Positions 14,352 through 21,546 of a stretch of 22,001 nt of DNA are shown here, piece after piece. Under the pieces are notes generated by a model that ran no database searches, had not been told where the DNA came from, and saw only the letters and a program-made list of their open reading frames with translations. The translations under genes and the position numbers were made by a program. The stretch spans positions 1-22,001 of the forward strand of contig JAEETM010000055.1 in assembly GCA_016290335.1 (NCBI GenBank), read 5' to 3'. Source of the DNA: Treponema sp. GTDB taxonomy: Bacteria; Spirochaetota; Spirochaetia; Treponematales; Treponemataceae. Every line of letters begins with the position of its first letter. Position 1 is the stretch's first letter.

Positions 14352-15392
14352 ATGAAAAGCTTAGCCTTGAAATATATAAAAGAATCCGCCTTTACCTCTG
14401 TACGAGTTCAGGACCTGATGAACGAAAAACTCTTTCCCACCGAAGAGTTTGAAAATCCAAAAAAAGAAGCCATCTATAACGAAGCCCGCCCCTATCACAA
14501 AAACCAGCGCGGACTTATACGAATGTCAAAATATGTTTTTTCCGAAACAGCCGATATAAGGCGAAAGTGCCTTAGCAAACATGGACTTGAACTTTCCTTT
14601 TCTGATATCCGCTATGATTACGGACTTGCCGATTCGATTATTATTGATAATGATGTGTTTGCCAAACCTAAGGCTCCAATTATTTCTGATGATAAAAAAA
14701 CGAAAATCTGGTACGTCAACTTTGCTTCCGAAAAAGCATTCACTGAATGGGGAAGCATGTCCACCAGCCAGGAAGCCTTTATGACAGTAGAAATGCCCCT
14801 TCTCCACAAAGCAAGCCTTTACTTGGATAAAGAAGCTACGTTACAATCAAGTCAATCTTCCACAATCTCGCACACCAAGTTTAATTCTTACGTCGTCTTC
14901 AAGCCCACAGAAAAATCTGAATTACGTTATCTTCCCAGCCCCCTTCTTTTTGAAAACGTACCTCAATGGGTAAGCATTTTTGGTGGTCAAAAACATAACG
15001 TAACATACGACAAAAAAAACAATGTAATTTCAATGATGTCCCCATTTGGCGGCGACGGAACTTACAAGGAGAAAGAAATCCTCTTTCTCTTTCTCACTCT
15101 TTTTACAGGATTTGGCGGAATCATAAAACGCGGACAAAAAGACAAATGTCCTTACACAGAAGTTCACACCGGCAACTGGGGCTGCGGCAATATGCGCAAT
15201 AACAAGGAACTGATTTACCTTGCCCAGATTTATGCAGCAGATCTTTTCGGAATAGATAAGTTAGTCTTTCATAACATAGACAAAAACCTTATGGCAAACG
15301 CAATCGAAAAATGGAAGGCTCTTCCAGATAAGCTTTCATTTACTGACATTGTTACAATCTTCACTGATTATAATTTCACATGGCGGGAATAA
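14352..15392 (+). CDS. PARG-like (poly(ADP-ribose) glycohydrolase fold) protein, possibly catalytically altered
   Basis: I prefer ATG 14352 (MKSLALKYIK, 346 residues) over the in-frame ATG 14304, which lies upstream of a TTGACT box. The C-terminal part reads HTGNWGCGNMRNNKELIYLAQ (272-292), very close to the conserved TGNWGCGAFGG ... L..L.Q motif of the PARG catalytic domain. Around residues 122-150, NFASEKAF ... GSMSTSQEAF sits where PARGs have an NFA/DFAN strand, a Gly-rich loop and Q-E-E. Here Gln140 and Glu141 remain, but the second acidic residue is Ala142 and the triple Gly is gone. It may bind ADP-ribose without cleaving it, or be a divergent enzyme. No signal peptide, so cytoplasmic. 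An AAA+ gene follows 20 bp downstream. Confidence 0.6.
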   Translation: MKSLALKYIKESAFTSVRVQDLMNEKLFPTEEFENPKKEAIYNEARPYHKNQRGLIRMSKYVFSETADIRRKCLSKHGLELSFSDIRYDYGLADSIIIDNDVFAKPKAPIISDDKKTKIWYVNFASEKAFTEWGSMSTSQEAFMTVEMPLLHKASLYLDKEATLQSSQSSTISHTKFNSYVVFKPTEKSELRYLPSPLLFENVPQWVSIFGGQKHNVTYDKKNNVISMMSPFGGDGTYKEKEILFLFLTLFTGFGGIIKRGQKDKCPYTEVHTGNWGCGNMRNNKELIYLAQIYAADLFGIDKLVFHNIDKNLMANAIEKWKALPDKLSFTDIVTIFTDYNFTWRE

Positions 15393-15412
15393 AAATACAA
15401 GGAGGAAGAAAC

Positions 15413-17068
15413 TTGAAAAACACAAACACAATCCATTGGAATGTACTCAACCACATCAACGGTATCTGCGACTCACTCATAAACTGCGAGCTCTCCCCAA
15501 GACAAACAAGTCTATATCAGACAACAATTCTTCGTCTGAATGAATACTTCGGTACCTCCGAAACTCAAACCTGGATTCTCTGCTTTGCAATTTACCAGCA
15601 CTTCAACAACAATTCGCAGATTTACCCTAGCGAGTTCGCAGATTTTCTTTCTGTCAATGTTCTCAAGGTTGCGCAAATGTATAAAGATTTTCTCTATCTA
15701 AGAAAACGCAATTTAATTGATTTTACCGACACAAAATCCATCTTCTCAGTAACCTCCCGAGTAATCAAAGCTGTCCTGAACAACCAGAAGCTCTCCTTCA
15801 ACTGTGGCGAAATCAGTTATTTTGATTTTGTTGCAAAAGCTGCAAACCTTTATGAAAACAATAAGTACACCGAAAACTCCCGCGATGATCTTGTATGCCA
15901 GCTGCAATCTCTGGAAGAAGTCAACGAGTCAATTCCTTTTGTTATCCGTAGCCGCAATCTTATTCAGGATGATAAAACACGTTTTATGTTTTATGATATG
16001 TGCAACGACAGTCTTTCAGGAATGCCAAGCTATCTTTGTTCTACAATAGAGGATATCTACGAGGATACAGAAAAGTTCATTGTTGCAAAACAATTTCTGG
16101 ACGAAAAGCATATTCTTGTGACTTCCGGCCTTGTTGAGTTTGTTGAAAAAGGCAACGTGCTTGAATCGAAAGTTTCCCTCACCGAAAAAGGCAAGAAGTT
16201 TTTCCTCGATACAGATTACGAACTTTATGCCGCCAAGCTTGATGACAAAATGATAAAAAAGCCCGAAGACATACGCGCAAAAAAACTCTTCTACAGTCAG
16301 GATAATCAAAAGCAGATTGAAGAGCTTACAAAAGCACTTTCTCAGTCAAAGTACCTGCAGATTCAAAAGCGGCTTAAAGGACAGGGATTGCCATGCGGAA
16401 TTGCAGTTTTATTATACGGAGCTGCCGGTTGCGGTAAAACGGAATCTGTTTTTCAAATTGCAAAAAAGACAGGACGTGCAATTGTTCAGGTCGATATTTC
16501 CGATACAAAAAGCTGCTGGTTTGGCGAAAGCGAAAAGAAAATCAAAAAGATTTTCACCGACTACAAGGCTCTTTGCACCAAAATCACAAAGGCTCAAAAT
16601 GGACGCATGCCGATTCTTCTTTTCAATGAGTGCGATGCGGTTTTCAGTAAGCGCAAGGATGTTAACTCTTCAAATACGGCTCAAGTCGAAAACTCAATTC
16701 AGAATATCATCCTCGAAGAAATGGAAAATCTCAACGGTATTCTGATAGCCACAACTAACCTGGTAGATAATCTTGATCCTGCCTTTGAACGCCGCTTCCT
16801 TTTCAAGATTCATTTTGAAAATCCGTCTGTCGAAGCAAAAAAAGCAATCTGGCGCTACAAGCTCCCCTGGCTCACCTCAGACAAAGCCAGTCAGTTAGCC
16901 GAGTCTTACAACCTTTCCGGCGGCGAAATAGACAACATAGTCCGTAAAGCCCAGATGAAAGAAATCGTTAGCGGCACCCGTCCCACCTTTACCGACATCA
17001 CCGAAATGTGTAAAGTTGAAAAACTGAACACTACTCAAAGCTCCCGAAGAATGGGCTTTGCGGTTTAA
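15413..17068 (+). CDS. AAA+ ATPase with N-terminal winged-helix region
   Basis: The likely start is TTG at 15413: AGGAGG lies 7 nt before it, whereas the in-frame ATG 15380 overlaps the previous gene and lacks a ribosome site. This gives 551 residues. The N-terminal 300 residues are helical, ending in a winged-helix-like stretch (SGLVEFVEKGN ... VSLTEKGKKFFLD). The AAA+ core has Walker A GAAGCGKTE (336-344), Walker B LLFNECD (402-408, with Asn where most have Asp), sensor 1 ATTN (446-449), arginine-finger-like FERRF (458-462) and sensor 2 GGEIDN (503-508). It resembles Cdc48/FtsH-like bacterial ATPases of unknown role that share the FNEAD and AFERRF motifs. It probably remodels or unfolds a partner, possibly the PARG-like protein or its target. 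Confidence 0.8.
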   Translation: MKNTNTIHWNVLNHINGICDSLINCELSPRQTSLYQTTILRLNEYFGTSETQTWILCFAIYQHFNNNSQIYPSEFADFLSVNVLKVAQMYKDFLYLRKRNLIDFTDTKSIFSVTSRVIKAVLNNQKLSFNCGEISYFDFVAKAANLYENNKYTENSRDDLVCQLQSLEEVNESIPFVIRSRNLIQDDKTRFMFYDMCNDSLSGMPSYLCSTIEDIYEDTEKFIVAKQFLDEKHILVTSGLVEFVEKGNVLESKVSLTEKGKKFFLDTDYELYAAKLDDKMIKKPEDIRAKKLFYSQDNQKQIEELTKALSQSKYLQIQKRLKGQGLPCGIAVLLYGAAGCGKTESVFQIAKKTGRAIVQVDISDTKSCWFGESEKKIKKIFTDYKALCTKITKAQNGRMPILLFNECDAVFSKRKDVNSSNTAQVENSIQNIILEEMENLNGILIATTNLVDNLDPAFERRFLFKIHFENPSVEAKKAIWRYKLPWLTSDKASQLAESYNLSGGEIDNIVRKAQMKEIVSGTRPTFTDITEMCKVEKLNTTQSSRRMGFAV

Positions 17069-17181
17069 GCATACATTGTTTAAGTCCATATCTTTTGACC
17101 ATTTTACAGAAAGAGGTGATTTTGAATGGACAGACGAATACTTCTACTTGTTTTATAACTTCAATTTTTTTTGTATTCGTC

Positions 17182-17206
17182 GTGAGTTTTGCATAGCAAA
17201 ACTCAC
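17182..17206. repeat. 25-bp hairpin repeat
   Basis: Perfect 11-bp arms GTGAGTTTTGC and GCAAAACTCAC surround ATA. Two bases on, GCGGAGACT (17208-17216) is repeated inverted as AGTCTCCGC (17246-17254). No T-run follows, so it is REP-like rather than a terminator. Confidence 0.6.
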
Positions 17207-17240
17207 AGCGGAGACTATATAAAGTGAAACTAAAGAATAA

Positions 17241-17639
17241 GCAGAAGTCTCCGCAAGGGACTACAAAAAAAACTGCAAAGCATTGTATGATTATATAAGT
17301 TACGTTGAGCGAGTAAAAATCAACCAGAAGAACAATCTGAATATAAAAGATGCCGTTGATGAAGCCGTAAACTGGGCAATTAAGGAAAACCTGCTTGAAG
17401 GCTTTTTCAAGGAACATAAAGCGGAGGTAGAAGCCATGATTTTAACAGAATTTGATAAAGACTTATACGATAAAAACCGCAGAAAAGAAGGCTATGATGA
17501 AGGAGCCCAAGCAAAAGCTGTTGAAGTAGCAAAAAATCTTTATAACAACGGCGTTTCTATCGAAATTATTGCAAAATCACTTGATATGACACTTGAACAA
17601 GTGCAAGAGATTGTAAAAAGTAACGAAACTACAGTTTAA
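17241..17639 (+). pseudogene. 3' remnant of a PD-(D/E)XK (Rpn-type) transposase/nuclease
   Basis: The open part from 17241 encodes about 132 residues, including LYDYISYVERVKINQKN, IKDAVDEAVNWAIKENLLEGFFKEHKAEVEAMILTEFDKDLY and a GYDEGAQAKAVEVAKNL ... SLDMTLEQVQEIVK tail. This is the C-terminal half of recombination-promoting nuclease/putative transposase proteins: a helical block, an EG-rich stretch, then a small helix-turn-helix-like end. The nuclease domain with its catalytic PD-(D/E)XK residues is absent. The same frame continues upstream from about 17070 (FDHFTERGDFEWTDEYFYLFYN), interrupted by stops at 17220 and 17238 beside a hairpin repeat, so that may be further remnant. A TTG at 17283 could start a short product, but it lacks a Shine-Dalgarno, so expression is doubtful. 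Confidence 0.6.
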
Positions 17640-17650
17640 TTCTTTTCTAC

Positions 17651-17734
17651 GCAAGGTATTGCCGTTCGTAGTATAGCACCGCTACCGCGGCCGCACTACC
17701 GTGCTTGGCCTGCCTACTCCCTGCCATACCTTGC
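17651..17734. repeat. GC-rich inverted-repeat block downstream of the candidate variable region
   Basis: GCAAGGTAT (17651-17659) and ATACCTTGC (17726-17734) are exact inverted repeats around a very GC-rich 66-bp core. Inside are two 4-bp stems with the same tetraloop, CCGC/GCGG (17679-17690) and GCAC/GTGC (17693-17704), and an outer AGCAC/GTGCT pair (17675-17705). On the coding (minus) strand both loops read GGTA. The block lies 16 bp past the stop of the lipoprotein gene, where diversity-generating retroelements carry hairpin or cruciform sites. Confidence 0.6.
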
Positions 17735-17749
17735 TTTCCCCTATGGGTG

Positions 17750-20398
17750 TTACTGAGCGGAGCGAACAAGCCGGAAACCGTAGGCGTTGCAGCGGTAGTA
17801 CGGGTAGTAGCGGCTCCGATTAGCGGTACGACAGTAAGTGGCGTCGTTGCTCCAGCTACCGCCGCGAAAGAGGCGGTCAGAACCCGACGAAGCGCCGTGC
17901 GGATTAGATATGCTGTCACTGCTGTAAGATTTTGAATTCCAGTCCCAGCACCATTCCCATACATTTCCGCTCATATCATACAGTCCAAGCTCATTAGCTG
18001 CTTTTTTCTTTACTTCATGTGTCTTACTGCTGCTGTTACTTGTATACCATGCTACATTGTCGATACTGTTGCTTCCACTGTAAGTATACCCCTTACTCTG
18101 TTTACCACCTTTTGCAGCATATTCCCATTCTGCTTCAGTTGGTAATCTGTAACCATTAGCAGTCCAATCACAGGTAATTGTTCCGCTTATACTGTTACCA
18201 TTATGAGGAGTGTAATTCCAACTGCTCACACTTGTACTACCGTTTACTGAATAACAAGGAGTTAAACCTACAGATTCACTGTACTTGTTACAGAAATATA
18301 TTGCATCATACCAGCTTACATTCTCTACCGGTCTGTTAGCCTGTACTTCACCGCTTGCAGGACTTGATGTGAAATTGCTTGGATTACTTCCCATAACAGC
18401 AACATATTCACTCTGTGTAAGTTCGTGATCACTAATATAGAAGTTGCCCAAGGTAACACTATGTACAGGTTTCTCATCACTTTCTCCTGATTCACTTCCC
18501 ATACTAAACGTTCCGCCTTCTACAAATACAAAGCCGTCATCAGGTCCCCACTTAGCATAGAGTGTAATGCTTTTAGTTACACTCAGCCCTGCACTGGCTT
18601 TAGTTTCTTCATCATAACTGCTGTTAGTATACCAGCCAAGGAATTTCCAGCCACTTTCTGTAAGCTCAGGTAATTGTGATGAAGTAAGCTTTTCGCCCTC
18701 ACCTACAATTATTGTGGTTGGAGTTTTACCGTATGCCGTAACATAGTTTACTGTGCATTCCTTCAGCCATTTTGCTTCTAATGTAATATTGTCTTTAACC
18801 TTATAACTTCCAGCAACAATCTTCGTAGTTCCCGAATACCAGCCCTTGAACTTATAGCCTTTGCAGGTCATTTCCGGCAGCTGGATTGTACTTAAAACAG
18901 CTCCTTCTGAAATAAGGAAGGTATCAGGTACATCGCCTTTTTCATTCACGTAGCTAACAGAATAGAATGCGCTGCCACCCGGACCGTAGAAGGTATCACT
19001 GTCTGCGGTTATGCTGTAGTAGTCAATTTCACCTTCACGAAGGTATGCTTCAAATCCTTGTGTAACTGAATAAGCCGTATCTTCTGAATGATTCTGTCCA
19101 CCAAAAGGTATGTAATTCAATATCTCGCTGCCGGAAGTAACTACTGGTCTGAGTGTAAGGGATGCTGGTTCTACCGTATAATACATTTCGGTACTGTCAT
19201 CAAGCTGTGAAGTTACTGTTGCACCGCTGAATACGAGCATATAAGGCTTATTACTTCCAAACGTTGGTACAAAAATTGGTTTGGCAGTATTATTCGGAAT
19301 TGCAAAGAACTGGTTATTACCATCCGGGTAGATTACAAATCCATTCAACGCAGCGTTATTATTATTTTCAGGATTCTTGGCCGCAATCGTAATAGGAATT
19401 GTTCCTTTAAAGAATCTGAGCGGTATATAGTCGCTCCATTCCTGTCCTGTAAAAGGATTCTGTATTGTAACGGAAATACCTGTATCTATGTAAGGTACAT
19501 CAAGTTCACCATATACAACTGAAAGATTAACTGTTTTAGTTGCACCACCGGCAAGCGTTGAGATTGTAAATCCTGACAGGTCTGTGCCATCTGTTGCTTC
19601 TATGATAAGGTTTGCATTATCTGATTTTACAAAACATGCTGATGTTGAACACTTGTTTTCGCTTATATTCGTAATTGTAAGCTGCATATTATAAGTTTTT
19701 GCATTGTTACCAAACAAATATCCGTTATCCTTCTGATCATCGCTGATTGTTCCCGTAATTTTAAGGTTGTAATCTTTCTTTCCTACAAGAGCAACTGTAC
19801 CCATATAATCGCCTGAGTTACTGATGTTCAGTCCTGAAACTACCACGAGGTCATTTCCGTTTTCAATTTCTACTGTCTGTGTGTCATTTGCGGTTGGAGC
19901 CGTAAACTTAAGGTAACCTTCAGCATCACTTTCGGAAAGGCTTTCAAAATTGCTGTATTTTGTTGATTTTCCCTTGCCTTTTATTCCGCTCATTGCAGTA
20001 CTGGCTGCTCTTCCTGTTGTAAAACCTACAAGCTTGAGGGAATATTCAAGGTTTGCGCCGCCTTTACGGAAATATGGAATATTGTTGCACACCATTACAC
20101 TGTCGGATCCTTTTGTAAACGTTCCAAGTTCTGTTACTGCAAGAGTACTTTCGTTTGAAGATGTAATAGTATAACTGTTTTTTCCCTGCACTACGCTTGT
20201 TTCCAGAACCTCATATTCCTTTCCGTTGTCCATTCGCACCCAGGTTCCCCAGAAATAATCATTTGCAGGAACTGCATTCTCATCTGGATTATCCTGTGGA
20301 TTCGGGTCAGTTTTTGCATTTGATTCCTGCTGACATCCTGTTAAAAAAGCAGCAAAGATAAAACCAAACATTAAAACAAAAGGAATAAACTTTTTCAT
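17750..20398 (-). CDS. lipoprotein with InlB-type repeats and C-terminal FGE/C-type-lectin-fold domain, candidate DGR target
   Basis: ATG 20398 follows AAGGTGA at good spacing; the product has 882 residues. MKKFIPFVLMFGFIFAAFLTGC gives a clear lipobox with Cys22. Residues about 30-470 are beta-rich and unassigned. Two Listeria-Bacteroides (InlB_B-type) repeats follow at about 475-545 and 545-616, each with F.GWY and a closing AKW. From about 620 to the end is an FGE-sulfatase domain: FVFVEGGTFSMGS, RPVENVSWYDAIYFCNKYS, GYRLPTEAEWEYAAKGG, GLYDMSGNVWEWCWDW, RLFRGGSW and YGFRLVRSAQ. True FGEs have two active cysteines in this last stretch; here only Cys856 remains and the other position is Asn851, so it is probably a binding rather than enzymatic module. 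A surface or periplasm-facing ligand binder is likely. Confidence 0.85.
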   Translation of the reverse strand: MKKFIPFVLMFGFIFAAFLTGCQQESNAKTDPNPQDNPDENAVPANDYFWGTWVRMDNGKEYEVLETSVVQGKNSYTITSSNESTLAVTELGTFTKGSDSVMVCNNIPYFRKGGANLEYSLKLVGFTTGRAASTAMSGIKGKGKSTKYSNFESLSESDAEGYLKFTAPTANDTQTVEIENGNDLVVVSGLNISNSGDYMGTVALVGKKDYNLKITGTISDDQKDNGYLFGNNAKTYNMQLTITNISENKCSTSACFVKSDNANLIIEATDGTDLSGFTISTLAGGATKTVNLSVVYGELDVPYIDTGISVTIQNPFTGQEWSDYIPLRFFKGTIPITIAAKNPENNNNAALNGFVIYPDGNNQFFAIPNNTAKPIFVPTFGSNKPYMLVFSGATVTSQLDDSTEMYYTVEPASLTLRPVVTSGSEILNYIPFGGQNHSEDTAYSVTQGFEAYLREGEIDYYSITADSDTFYGPGGSAFYSVSYVNEKGDVPDTFLISEGAVLSTIQLPEMTCKGYKFKGWYSGTTKIVAGSYKVKDNITLEAKWLKECTVNYVTAYGKTPTTIIVGEGEKLTSSQLPELTESGWKFLGWYTNSSYDEETKASAGLSVTKSITLYAKWGPDDGFVFVEGGTFSMGSESGESDEKPVHSVTLGNFYISDHELTQSEYVAVMGSNPSNFTSSPASGEVQANRPVENVSWYDAIYFCNKYSESVGLTPCYSVNGSTSVSSWNYTPHNGNSISGTITCDWTANGYRLPTEAEWEYAAKGGKQSKGYTYSGSNSIDNVAWYTSNSSSKTHEVKKKAANELGLYDMSGNVWEWCWDWNSKSYSSDSISNPHGASSGSDRLFRGGSWSNDATYCRTANRSRYYPYYRCNAYGFRLVRSAQ
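17780..17851 (-). other. candidate DGR variable region (codons 850-873)
   Basis: Of the 24 codons for residues 850-873, 17 end in C. Those at the usual variable sites all have the form NNC: AGC AAC GAC at 850-852, TAC at 855, AGC CGC TAC TAC at 862-865, TAC TAC CGC TGC AAC GCC TAC at 867-873. This is what adenine-directed mutagenesis of AAC codons yields. Invariant-looking codons between them (C856 TGT, R857 CGT, N860 AAT, R861 CGG, P866 CCG) lack the pattern. Expected flanks RGGSW and YGFRLVR are present. Confidence 0.5.
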
Positions 20399-20427
20399 AC
20401 AATCACCTTCAGACAAATATAATATAT

Positions 20428-20456
20428 ATTATAGCATATTTTATAAGTTTCGTAAA
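20428..20456 (-). promoter_or_regulatory. promoter of the FGE-domain lipoprotein gene
   Basis: On the minus strand TTTACG (20456-20451; 4 of 6), a 17-bp AT-rich spacer and a perfect TATAAT (20433-20428). The start would leave a leader of about 22 nt holding the AAGGTGA ribosome site. Confidence 0.65.
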
Positions 20457-20457
20457 A

Positions 20458-20543
20458 AGATTGTCGGATCAAGTCCGACAATGACATAATTGCAAGCCCG
20501 ACAATGACAACCTATGTCATATTCGGGCTTGACCCGAATATCT
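20458..20543. repeat. cluster of three REP-like palindromes
   Basis: The copies are: (a) ATTGTCGGA/TCCGACAAT around TCAAG at 20460-20482, followed by GACA; (b) a half copy, AAGCCCGACAATGACA, ending at 20509; (c) ATATTCGGG/CCCGAATAT around CTTGA at 20519-20541, preceded by TGTC. Copies a and b point one way and c the other. All share the GGGCTTGA core and TGTCAT border with the copy at 12185-12213. The cluster sits between the lipoprotein promoter and the end of ispH. Confidence 0.7.
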
Positions 20544-20552
20544 CTCCGCTCA

Positions 20553-21416
20553 TCATTCCCCTCTTTCCAACCTTTCTTCCACTTCATCAATAATCCTATC
20601 CGGAGTGCTCGCCCCCGCCGTAATTCCAACGGAAGAAAGCCTGAAAAAGTCATTGGGAATATCAGCCGCAGACTGAATGTGGGCGGCTTTCTTGCAATAC
20701 TTTTGCGCAGTCTGATACAACCTTTTTGTATTTGCAGAGTTTTTACCACCAATAACAAGAACTCCATCAACTTTTTTGCAAAGCTCAAGCAAGGCTGTCT
20801 GGCGTTCATTGGTGGCAGGACAAATTGTATTCATAACTGCAAGGTTTCTGATTTTAGAACGAAGCACCTGCTCTATTTTTTCAAACTCATCCACACTATA
20901 TGTAGTCTGACTCATTAAAATTACGCTTTTATTTTCGAACAGAGAAAAATCAAGCTGTCTGGCTTCTTCTGCATTTTGAATCTGAATAAAATTACGGCCG
21001 GCATATCCTGCAATCCCCTTCATTTCACCGTGGTCCCTGTCGCCGGAAATAATCACAAAATCATCATTGTATGTATATTTTTCAACCATCTTCTGGCTTG
21101 CTTTTACGCGCGGACAGGTTGCATCAACTAAAACACATTCCTTCATTCCAAGCCAGGTAATTGTCATTGGGCTAATTCCATGTGCACGCAGAATAACAAC
21201 ACTTCTTGGAGGAATAATTGCATTATTTTTTTCTTCGACTATTTCAAGTCCTTTTTCGTTTAATTCCTGCAAAGCATTTTCATTATGAATAAGGGGACCA
21301 AGTGAATAAACCTTTTTGCCTGTACCAACATTTTCCCTCAATGCCTTTTCTGCCAGATCTACGGCGCGGCGCACCCCAAAACAAAAACCTAAAACAGAAG
21401 CTCTAATTATTTTCAT
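20553..21416 (-). CDS. ispH: 4-hydroxy-3-methylbut-2-enyl diphosphate reductase
   Basis: This 287-residue IspH (LytB) catalyses the last step of the MEP pathway, making IPP and DMAPP with a [4Fe-4S] cluster. The three cluster ligands are Cys12 (GFCFGV), Cys101 (DATCP) and Cys199 (NTICPAT). IHN (His44), RAHG (His79), DHGEMKG (His129, Glu131), GGKNSANTKRL and ITAGASTPD are the family's conserved substrate-site motifs. I choose ATG 21416 (MKIIRASVLGFCFGV), the standard N-terminus; the longer in-frame start at 21452 would add non-homologous residues and reach the upstream terminator. No clear Shine-Dalgarno is present. An intrinsic terminator from secF lies just upstream, so it is transcribed separately. 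Its presence means isoprenoids come from the non-mevalonate route. Confidence 0.97.
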   Translation of the reverse strand: MKIIRASVLGFCFGVRRAVDLAEKALRENVGTGKKVYSLGPLIHNENALQELNEKGLEIVEEKNNAIIPPRSVVILRAHGISPMTITWLGMKECVLVDATCPRVKASQKMVEKYTYNDDFVIISGDRDHGEMKGIAGYAGRNFIQIQNAEEARQLDFSLFENKSVILMSQTTYSVDEFEKIEQVLRSKIRNLAVMNTICPATNERQTALLELCKKVDGVLVIGGKNSANTKRLYQTAQKYCKKAAHIQSAADIPNDFFRLSSVGITAGASTPDRIIDEVEERLERGE

Positions 21417-21452
21417 ATTAAAACAATAACATAAATCAGCAAACACTGCCAT

Positions 21453-21495
21453 AAAAAAAGAGCCACCCGATAAGTTTCCCTATCAGGCAGCTCTT
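21453..21495 (-). terminator. intrinsic terminator after secF
   Basis: On the minus strand AAGAGC (21495-21490) pairs with GCTCTT, and inner GATA/TATC and CC/GG pairs extend the interrupted stem, followed by a run of seven T. It ends the secF transcript before ispH. Confidence 0.75.
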
Positions 21496-21546
21496 CCGTT
21501 AGTTTTATTTAAGCAACTGCGTTTTTCAGCAGCCGCTTATTATTCC

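Noticed and set aside
15380..15412. ATG 15380 as start of the AAA+ gene
   Set aside because: It overlaps the upstream gene by 13 bp with no ribosome site, whereas TTG 15413 has AGGAGG at 7 nt.
17647..17964. Open frame of 105 codons on the minus strand over the candidate variable region, and a 76-codon frame opposite it
   Set aside because: Both are products of local GC richness, which lowers stop frequency. The FGE-domain frame fits family motifs through the same bases.
20441..20918. Short open frames over the REP-like cluster and the 3' end of ispH
   Set aside because: They overlap ispH in other frames and read through palindromic repeats; no motif or ribosome site is present.
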